From assembly GCA_903831485.1 (NCBI GenBank), contig CAIKXW010000179.1, positions 1-11,207 of the forward strand: a stretch of 11,207 nt of DNA. The letters are read 5' to 3'. A program made the translations under genes and the position numbers. A model generated the notes under the pieces. It saw nothing but the letters and a program-made list of their open reading frames with translations. It was not told the DNA's origin and did not search any database. How positions within the stretch are numbered: the first letter of the stretch is position 1; every line of letters begins with the position of its first letter. Source of the DNA: an uncultured Alphaproteobacteria bacterium (GTDB taxonomy: Bacteria; Pseudomonadota; Alphaproteobacteria; Caulobacterales; Hyphomonadaceae). This document shows, one piece after another, positions 6,143 through 11,207 of this stretch.

Positions 6143-6331
6143 ATGGCGCGCGCCAAGATTCAAACTGTCGCAGGCCATCGCCTGCCGGAGCCGCGCATCA
6201 CGCCGATGGCGATCTGGCTGGTATTCCTCTGGGTCGGCCTTCCCATCCTCGCGGTCGGAGGCTTGCTGGACGTCATTGCCCAGATGGTCTTCGGCGTCTG
6301 TACCGGATTGTGGTGCTACGCGGCCAACTAG
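6143..6331 (+). CDS. Small membrane protein of unknown function
   Basis: A 62-residue protein that I do not recognise. The first 20 residues are polar and positively charged (MARAKIQTVAGHRLPEPRIT), followed by a long hydrophobic stretch from about 22 to 60. This could be one membrane helix (about 22-44) plus a second shorter one (about 45-60), with a lone Asp43 between. Two cysteines (53 and 58) lie near the C-terminus. It is accepted as a gene because it has a good Shine-Dalgarno, fills the only plus-strand space between the FemAB-like gene start (6089) and the NatB-like gene stop (6336), and does not overlap either gene. The hydrophobic composition would be unlikely by chance in GC-rich noncoding DNA. 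It ends 4 bp from the convergent permease gene. The charged start before the helix suggests an N-in orientation by the positive-inside rule. Confidence 0.6.
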   Translation: MARAKIQTVAGHRLPEPRITPMAIWLVFLWVGLPILAVGGLLDVIAQMVFGVCTGLWCYAAN

Positions 6332-6335
6332 CCGC

Positions 6336-7835
6336 TCAGCCCGTATGCTTGCCCATCATCATCGCCAGGAAGCCGCCCAGCTTCGGAGGCTGGCCGGTGC
6401 GCAGCAGGCTAGCCTGGAAGATGCGGCCCAGCAGGATCATCTCGATTGCGACGAAGGCCGCCAGCATCGCGCCCGTGCCGAGCACCTCGATGAGATCCAC
6501 GCCGGCGCCCAGGCGAGCGAGCATCGCGAAGGGCGTGTAGAGTGGAATCCATGACATCGCGACGGGGAAGGCGCCGTTGGGCTGCTGCACCACCGAGACC
6601 ATCATGAACACCACCGGCAGCATGATCACCATGATCACCGGCATCAGATAGGCCTGCGCGTCCTGCAGCGAGTTCGAGAGCGCTCCGATCGCGAGGTAGA
6701 GCATCGAGATGATGAGGTAGCCTGCCAGGAAATAGAACAGCATCGCCCCGAACATCCAGGGCTCGATTGCGGCCAGCGAGGGGTTCACGATGTCTGCGAC
6801 GATGCCCTGCACGTAGAGCGCAGCGCCCACGGCCGCGCCGACCCAGACGCCGAGAATGGTGAGGCCGATGGCGCCGAGCCCGAGCAATTTGCCATACATG
6901 AGTTCTGACGGGCGAATGCTGGCAAGGATCGATTCCAGCAGCTTGTTGGAGCGTTCCTCGATCACGCCCTGCAGCATCATAGAGCCTGTTGTCATCACGG
7001 TGACCAGCAGCAGGTAGACCATGGCAAGCGGAAGGGCGGAACGGATCGCCACCTGCTCCCGGCCTGCGCCCTGCGGCGGCGCGCTGAGATCGATCGGCGT
7101 TGCGATGTTCGCGATGCTCGTTGCAACCTCCGGCGACAGTCCGCTGGTTTCCAGCGCGGCGGCGCGCTGAACGCGGGTGATCTCGTTGCGGACGTTGTCC
7201 ACGAGGGTCGTGTTGGGCGCGCCGTTGGTCCACATCCTGACGGGAGAGGTCGCTGACACCTCAGCAGGTATCCAGACTGCCAGGGCGAGCGGGCGCTTGC
7301 CCTCTGGCGTGTCGATCTCGTCGCCCTTGAGCGGCCCGGCCAGCCCCCCGGCGAACGCGTCGGCGCCTTGATCAGTCGTGACGCCCGGCGGCAGAGGTGC
7401 GCGGGAATAGTTCGGGGGATCGATGACGTAAGCCGGCGCTTCCTTCGGCTTGCTGGGCGCGATCTTTTCCCATGCCGCGTCAATGCCGCCGTCGGCCACG
7501 AACTTTGCCACCTGGTCATCGGTGAACCAGCGTTCTCCCTTGGCCCACACGGCCTCCGGCTCGATGCGGCCAAGCTCCCACCGCTGCACATAGGCGGACA
7601 AGGCGCCAAGCTCGACGCGCTGGTAGTTGAAATGGAGGCGGCGATCGATCGCGGCTTCGTACTGGCCAGACTGGTCGACCAGCACGTAGGCGGAATCCGT
7701 TTGCGGCCTGAAGAACTGGCCGGCGACCTGGCTAAGGCCGATGACGACCGGCAGAACAAGGAGCATCACCCAGAAACCCCGCGTCGAGGCAATCTGCTTG
7801 TACTCGCGGGCGGCGACGAGAAGGATGTTCTTCAC
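6336..7835 (-). CDS. NatB-like ABC-2 exporter permease
   Basis: A 499-residue ABC-2 type permease of the NatB class, which with its ATPase forms an exporter in the inner membrane. Its topology is the classic one: an N-terminal helix at about 21-42, a large extracytoplasmic domain from about 45 to 262, and a C-terminal bundle with hydrophobic segments near 266-289, 317-346, 360-388, 395-416 and 452-472. After the second helix comes the coupling segment EERSNKLLESILASIRPSEL (293-312), strongly conserved in NatB-like permeases, followed by YGKLLG (314-319). The start is GTG at 7835, forming a GTGA overlap with the stop of the ATPase gene, and GGAG lies 8 nt upstream. The founding NatAB pair exports sodium in Bacillus, but relatives vary and the substrate here is unknown. 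The C-terminus ends in a Met/Lys-rich tail (AMMMGKHTG). Confidence 0.92.
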   Translation of the reverse strand: MKNILLVAAREYKQIASTRGFWVMLLVLPVVIGLSQVAGQFFRPQTDSAYVLVDQSGQYEAAIDRRLHFNYQRVELGALSAYVQRWELGRIEPEAVWAKGERWFTDDQVAKFVADGGIDAAWEKIAPSKPKEAPAYVIDPPNYSRAPLPPGVTTDQGADAFAGGLAGPLKGDEIDTPEGKRPLALAVWIPAEVSATSPVRMWTNGAPNTTLVDNVRNEITRVQRAAALETSGLSPEVATSIANIATPIDLSAPPQGAGREQVAIRSALPLAMVYLLLVTVMTTGSMMLQGVIEERSNKLLESILASIRPSELMYGKLLGLGAIGLTILGVWVGAAVGAALYVQGIVADIVNPSLAAIEPWMFGAMLFYFLAGYLIISMLYLAIGALSNSLQDAQAYLMPVIMVIMLPVVFMMVSVVQQPNGAFPVAMSWIPLYTPFAMLARLGAGVDLIEVLGTGAMLAAFVAIEMILLGRIFQASLLRTGQPPKLGGFLAMMMGKHTG

Positions 7836-8749
7836 GGCTGCGTCTCCTGCTCGGGACCGACAAGGTGGATGAAGACATCGTGCAGGCTGGGGCGGTGGCT
7901 TTCGAATCCGCGCAAGGCAAAGCCGTTCTGTGTACAGGCCTGCAACAGGTCGCCGGGCGCGAGGCCGGGTTTCAACGACACGTCCCAGCTGTTCCAGCCA
8001 TTCGCCGCGCCGGCGCGCGTCGCCGAGGCGATGCCGGGTAGAGCTGAAGGGTCCGCTTCGCTGACGAGGGTTAGTCGGCCGGGCAGGCGCGCGCGCGCTT
8101 CCTCTTGTGTGCCCTCGAAAACCTTCCGTCCACGCGCCAGTAGCACGATGCGGTTCGTGAGCCGCTCGGCGTGCTGCATGATGTGGGTGGAGAACACCAC
8201 AGTGGAGCCGGCCTTCGCCATTTCAAGAACCAGGTCCTCGAGCACTTTCTGGTTCACCGGATCAAGGCCGGAGAAAGGTTCATCGAGGATGAGCAGCCGC
8301 GGGCGGTTCACCATGGCCGCGGCGACCTGCACCTTCTGCGACATGCCCTTCGACAGTTTCTCGACCATCGACTTGGTCCATTCGGTGAGGCCGAAGCGTT
8401 CGATGAGACGCTCGGCTTCCTTTTTTGCGGGCGCTGCGTCCATGCCCTTCAGGCGGCCGAAATAGACGATGGTGTCGAGCACGGTCATGCGGCGGTAGAG
8501 GCCGCGCTCTTCCGGCAGGAAGCCGATCTCGGATGCATTCTCGCGGCCGGGCCTGCGGCCAAGAATCTCGATCGTGCCGGACGACGGGCGGATGATGTCG
8601 AGCGCCATGCGCAGGCTGGTCGTCTTGCCCGCGCCATTGCCGCCGAGGAATCCGAAGATGCCGCCTTCGGCGACTTCGAACGAGAGATCATCCACCGCCG
8701 TGAATTCGCCGAAGCGCTTCACGACATGATCCAGCTTGAGGATAGCCAA
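7832..8749 (-). CDS. NatA-like ABC exporter ATPase
   Basis: A 305-residue ATP-binding subunit that energises the permease encoded directly after it. Motifs are in order: Walker A GGNGAGKTT (36-44), a Q-loop region reading IGFLPEERGLY (75-85), signature LSKGMSQKV (132-140), Walker B LLILDEP (152-158) and the H-loop His189 (STHIM). The Q-loop position has LPE, as commonly seen in NatA-like ATPases. Residues from about 215 onward form the extra C-terminal domain typical of these exporters (DUF4162-like). The start is TTG at 8749: the protein begins MAILKLDHVVKRFG as expected, no in-frame ATG or GTG is near, and GGGGG lies several nt upstream. The 4-bp overlap with the permease gene indicates translational coupling. 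Confidence 0.93.
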   Translation of the reverse strand: MAILKLDHVVKRFGEFTAVDDLSFEVAEGGIFGFLGGNGAGKTTSLRMALDIIRPSSGTIEILGRRPGRENASEIGFLPEERGLYRRMTVLDTIVYFGRLKGMDAAPAKKEAERLIERFGLTEWTKSMVEKLSKGMSQKVQVAAAMVNRPRLLILDEPFSGLDPVNQKVLEDLVLEMAKAGSTVVFSTHIMQHAERLTNRIVLLARGRKVFEGTQEEARARLPGRLTLVSEADPSALPGIASATRAGAANGWNSWDVSLKPGLAPGDLLQACTQNGFALRGFESHRPSLHDVFIHLVGPEQETQP

Positions 8750-8904
8750 TGATGCCCCCGTGGTGTGGCCGCTGAAGCAGCTCTTGATGCCCGTACCAGT
8801 CTGATAGTCGTGTCGCCCTGCGGATTCCTACAGGGGTGCGTGGCGAGTAGTGACCGAGGTGTGGGCGCGGGGCAACAGGGTTCAGGTAGCGGCTGCTCTA
8901 CGCG
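8750..8904. other. Intergenic gap between the mlaF-like and NatA-like genes
   Basis: This 155-bp stretch holds no ORF of note. It contains a short imperfect inverted repeat, CCCTG (8817-8821) with CAGGG (8832-8836), with a 10-nt loop and no T run. I see no convincing promoter or terminator, although the break and the gene content suggest the NatA/NatB pair has its own transcription start here. Confidence 0.4.
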
Positions 8905-9675
8905 TTAAATCGCCGGCTGTATCGGCCCCTCGGCCCGTCCATTGACGAACTGGTCGATGTGAGGATTGCCGGAATTGTCGAGGGCGGACACCGGGCCGCG
9001 CCAGATGATGCGGCCTTCGTGGAGCATTGCGACTTCGTCGGCGATCTTGCGGACGGACGCCATGTCGTGGGTGATCGAGACGGCGGCGGCGCCGAGCGCT
9101 TTTACCTGCTCGACGATCAGGTTGTTCACGGCATCCGCCGTGATCGGATCGAGGCCGGTGGTAGGTTCGTCGAAAAAAAGCAGCTCGGGCGTTGCGATTA
9201 TCGCGCGCGCGAGGGCGACGCGCTTCTGCATGCCGCCGGACAGCTCAGCCGGCCGGAGGTCTGCAGCGGAAGCGGGCAGGCGGACCTTGGCAAGATTCTC
9301 GATGGCGCGCCTTTTCGCTTCGGCGCGGCCGACACCGTCCCGGTAAAGCAGCGCGAAGGCGACGTTTTCCCAGACGGTCAGGCTGTCGAACAGTGCGCCG
9401 CCCTGGAACAGCATGCCGGTGCGGCGACGCATGGCGTCTAGCTGCTTGGGATCGGTTATCAGTTGGCCGTCGAACAGGATCTCGCCCTGTTCCGGCGTCA
9501 TCAGGCCGAGGGCGGATTTGATGGTGACTGACTTGCCCGTGCCGGAGCCGCCGATGATCACCAGCGACTGGCCCTGCGCCACAGTCAGATCGACGCCGCG
9601 AAGGACCTGCTTGTCGCCGAACGTCTTGTGCACGTTGCGCAGTTCGAGAATGGGCTTGTGGGAAAAGTCGATCAC
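8905..9675 (-). CDS. mlaF: MlaF-like ABC transporter ATPase
   Basis: A 256-residue ATPase of the Mla/Ttg2A/Mkl family, which drives phospholipid transport between the inner membrane and the periplasmic side with an MlaE permease. Motifs are Walker A GGSGTGKSV (42-50), Q-loop Gln91 (MLFQGGALFDSLTVWENVAF, typical of MlaF), signature LSGGMQKR (145-152), Walker B LLFFDEP (165-171) with TTGLDP, and H-loop His203 (ITHDM). Length is close to the usual 260-270. The start is GTG at 9675, overlapping the permease stop by 4 bp (GTGA), with GAGG 8 nt upstream. The tail (about 235-256) is short and has no extra domain. The usual MlaD substrate-binding protein does not follow; the next gene downstream is the unrelated NatA-like ATPase. 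Confidence 0.93.
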   Translation of the reverse strand: MIDFSHKPILELRNVHKTFGDKQVLRGVDLTVAQGQSLVIIGGSGTGKSVTIKSALGLMTPEQGEILFDGQLITDPKQLDAMRRRTGMLFQGGALFDSLTVWENVAFALLYRDGVGRAEAKRRAIENLAKVRLPASAADLRPAELSGGMQKRVALARAIIATPELLFFDEPTTGLDPITADAVNNLIVEQVKALGAAAVSITHDMASVRKIADEVAMLHEGRIIWRGPVSALDNSGNPHIDQFVNGRAEGPIQPAI

Positions 9676-10511
9676 AGGCCGATCCTCACGAAGATCGAGG
9701 TGAGGACATAGTTCGATGCGAGCACCAGCACCGCGGCGCCTACAACCGCAAGAGTCGCCGCACGGCCAACGCCGCCCGCGCCGCCCTTCGAGCGGTCGCC
9801 CTGATAGCAGCCCATCAGCGAGATGACGCCGCCGAAGAAGGCCGCCTTGATCAGGCCGGACCAGATATCGTTGCCGGTGACGAAATTCCAGCTGTTGCGC
9901 AGGTAGAGCGAGCCGTTGAAGTCGAGCGCGCCGACGGCAACGAGATATCCGCCCAGCACGCCGATGATGTCGGCCACCAGCACGAGCAGCGGCAGCGTGA
10001 GGATGCCGGCAATGACACGCGGCGCGTAGAGATAACGCTCGGGCTTCGCGGACAGCGTAAGCAGCGCGTCGATCTGTTCTGTGACGCGCATCGCGCCGAT
10101 CTCGGCCGCGATGCCTGCGCTGACCCGGCCGGCGAGCATCAGCGCGGCGAGGACAGGCCCGAGTTCACGCGTGATGCCGACGACCACGATGTTGGGAACG
10201 AACTGCTCCGCGTTGAATCGGGCGCCGCCGGTGTAGATGTTGAGGGCGAGGGCTGCGCCGATGAAAACCGCGGTCAGGCCGACCACCGGCAGTGAAAAGA
10301 AGCCGATCTTCAGGCACTGGCGCAGGACTTCGCGCAGGTAGATCACCGGCGTGATGCAAGCGAGCAGCACGCGCCCCGAGAAGGTGGCGATACGGCCGAT
10401 CTCGCGGAATCCGGCAAGCACCGTCTGGCCGATTAGGCGGAAGGGACGCAGGATGGGGCTGTCCTCTATGGGACTTGTCGGCCCGCTGGTGGCAGGTTGA
10501 GGGGAGGTCAT
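9672..10511 (-). CDS. mlaE: MlaE-family phospholipid ABC transporter permease
   Basis: A 279-residue inner-membrane permease of the MlaE/YrbE family, the partner of the MlaF-like ATPase encoded next. The family signature is clear at residues 113-150, including ITRELGPVLAALMLAGRV (113-130) and EIGAMRVTEQIDAL (137-150), a coupling region conserved from bacteria to chloroplast TGD1. Hydrophobic segments lie near 45-60, 70-92, 105-132, 165-195, 218-236 and 252-275. It has about 20 extra polar residues at the N-terminus (Ser/Thr/Pro-rich) compared with short MlaE proteins, but no STAS domain as in the longer fused type. The ATG at 10511 overlaps the alanine racemase stop (ATGA), and a G-rich sequence lies a few nt upstream. 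Transport direction and substrate are not shown by sequence. Confidence 0.94.
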   Translation of the reverse strand: MTSPQPATSGPTSPIEDSPILRPFRLIGQTVLAGFREIGRIATFSGRVLLACITPVIYLREVLRQCLKIGFFSLPVVGLTAVFIGAALALNIYTGGARFNAEQFVPNIVVVGITRELGPVLAALMLAGRVSAGIAAEIGAMRVTEQIDALLTLSAKPERYLYAPRVIAGILTLPLLVLVADIIGVLGGYLVAVGALDFNGSLYLRNSWNFVTGNDIWSGLIKAAFFGGVISLMGCYQGDRSKGGAGGVGRAATLAVVGAAVLVLASNYVLTSIFVRIGL

Positions 10512-11207
10512 TCGCCCCCCGCATAGCGCCGGTCGAGCCGGCTGCCCAGCCGGGTCAGGATTTCGTAGTCGATCGTCCCCATGGCGGCAGCCACCTCCGA
10601 CAGGGGCATGTTGGGGCCAAGAAGCTCGATGTCATCCCCCGGGGACACAGAAAGTCCGGTCACATCGATGACGATGAGGTCCATCGAGACGCGGCCGAGA
10701 ATGGCGCGCTTCCGGCCCTGGACGAAGACGTGGGCTCGGTTCGAAGCGTGGCGCAGGTAGCCGTCGGCATAGCCGAGACCGATGGTGGCGGTCTGGGTGT
10801 CGTCGGGCGCAGTCCATGCGCAACCGTACCCGACCGTGTCGCCCTGTTTCACGTCGCGGACCTGAAGGACAGGCGCGGTGAGGGTCACGACCGTTTGCGG
10901 CGCTGAGCTCTCGTCGGGCATCGGACCCCCGCCATAAAGACCGATGCCGGGGCGCACTTCGTCGAAATGGTAGTCGCGTCCAAGATAGGCGCCGCCAGTT
11001 GCAGAGAGGCTGCGGCGGATGCCGGGCCAAAGCGCCGCCGCTTGCTGGAAGCGGGCGAGTTGGGCGGGATTTGCGGGGCTGTCTTCATCGCCACAGGCGA
11101 GGTGGCTGATCAGGCGGGTGGGCCGGGGCAGCATGCGCGCGGCAGAGGCCCAGTGCGCTTCCGACAGGCCGAGGCGGTTCATGCCGATGTCGACGTGGAT
11201 GGCGGCC
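10508..11207 (-). CDS. alr: Alanine racemase, 5' part beyond the window
   Basis: The C-terminal 232 residues of a PLP-dependent alanine racemase, which converts L-alanine to D-alanine for peptidoglycan. The frame is open to the right edge; it reads AAIHVDIGMNRLG there, matching the family segment that normally reads VDTGMNRLG. The C-terminal beta domain is complete: RPGIGLYG, VGYG, the catalytic tyrosine region LGYADGYLR, GRVSMD, the D-x-T segment, and a final DYEILTRLG. About 130-150 N-terminal residues are missing, including the PLP-binding lysine, so only half of the active site can be checked. The stop overlaps the mlaE start by 4 bp, making alr the first visible gene of an alr-mlaE-mlaF unit. 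Whether alr is itself first in the operon cannot be seen. Confidence 0.95.
   Translation of the reverse strand, partial: AAIHVDIGMNRLGLSEAHWASAARMLPRPTRLISHLACGDEDSPANPAQLARFQQAAALWPGIRRSLSATGGAYLGRDYHFDEVRPGIGLYGGGPMPDESSAPQTVVTLTAPVLQVRDVKQGDTVGYGCAWTAPDDTQTATIGLGYADGYLRHASNRAHVFVQGRKRAILGRVSMDLIVIDVTGLSVSPGDDIELLGPNMPLSEVAAAMGTIDYEILTRLGSRLDRRYAGGE

Noticed and set aside
5763..6554. Plus-strand ORF of 263 codons overlapping the FemAB-like start, the small membrane gene and the NatB-like end
   Set aside because: It overlaps three better-supported genes in other frames, has no ribosome binding site of note and has no domain.
7368..8465. Plus-strand ORF of 365 codons opposite the NatA/NatB-like pair
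   Set aside because: It crosses the junction of two clear minus-strand genes and has Arg/Ser-rich low-information sequence with no motif. It is a shadow ORF.
8812..8840. Possible terminator hairpin after the mlaF-like gene
   Set aside because: The stem is only 5 bp around a 10-nt loop, and no T run follows on either strand.
1..11207. Mobile element, CRISPR array, toxin-antitoxin or defence island
   Set aside because: I saw no regularly spaced repeats, transposase or integrase motifs, terminal inverted repeats, or paired toxin/antitoxin genes. The tRNA is intact, with no duplicated 3' end visible in the window that would mark an integration site.

Overview
The window looks like a GC-rich alphaproteobacterial chromosome. 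The evidence is the strong GC bias at third codon positions (which produces many long antisense shadow ORFs), the protein families present, frequent GTG and TTG starts, and a tRNA-Trp gene in a setting that resembles the tRNA-Trp/secE/nusG region of this class. Hyphomonadaceae or a related Caulobacterales lineage is my best guess, but this is an inference from protein character and was not tested. Codon use looks even throughout, and I see no insertion sequence, integrase, phage gene or CRISPR array.

Layout. (1) 3-78, minus: a complete tRNA-Trp(CCA) with encoded CCA and a recognisable promoter, reading out of the left edge. (2) 191-628, plus: a PaaI-like hotdog thioesterase, ending 4 bp from a convergent minus-strand gene. 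(3) 633-3995, minus: four tightly packed genes, in transcription order a secreted ClpP-like (COG3904-type) protein, a GFA/CENP-V zinc protein, a TrmH/SpoU RNA 2'-O-methyltransferase and an RlmI-like class I methyltransferase without cysteines. (4) 4076-5041, minus: the MeaB/ArgK GTPase. (5) 5133-6089, minus: a FemAB/GNAT-fold transferase. (6) 6143-6331, plus: a 62-residue membrane protein. (7) 6336-8749, minus: a NatA/NatB-type ABC exporter pair. (8) 8905-11207, minus: alanine racemase (cut by the right edge), then an MlaE permease and an MlaF ATPase, each joined to the previous gene by a 4-bp start/stop overlap.

Themes. Most genes are conserved housekeeping or cell-envelope functions: D-alanine supply, possible aminoacyl or acyl transfer, phospholipid transport and an ABC-2 exporter. 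Two RNA-modification genes sit side by side. I did not find a clearly new multi-gene system. The best leads are the ClpP-like secreted protein with an unassigned C-terminal half and six cysteines, the cysteine-free RlmI-like methyltransferase, the alr-mlaE-mlaF unit with no MlaD/B/C partner next to it, and the small membrane protein placed between two divergent or convergent genes.
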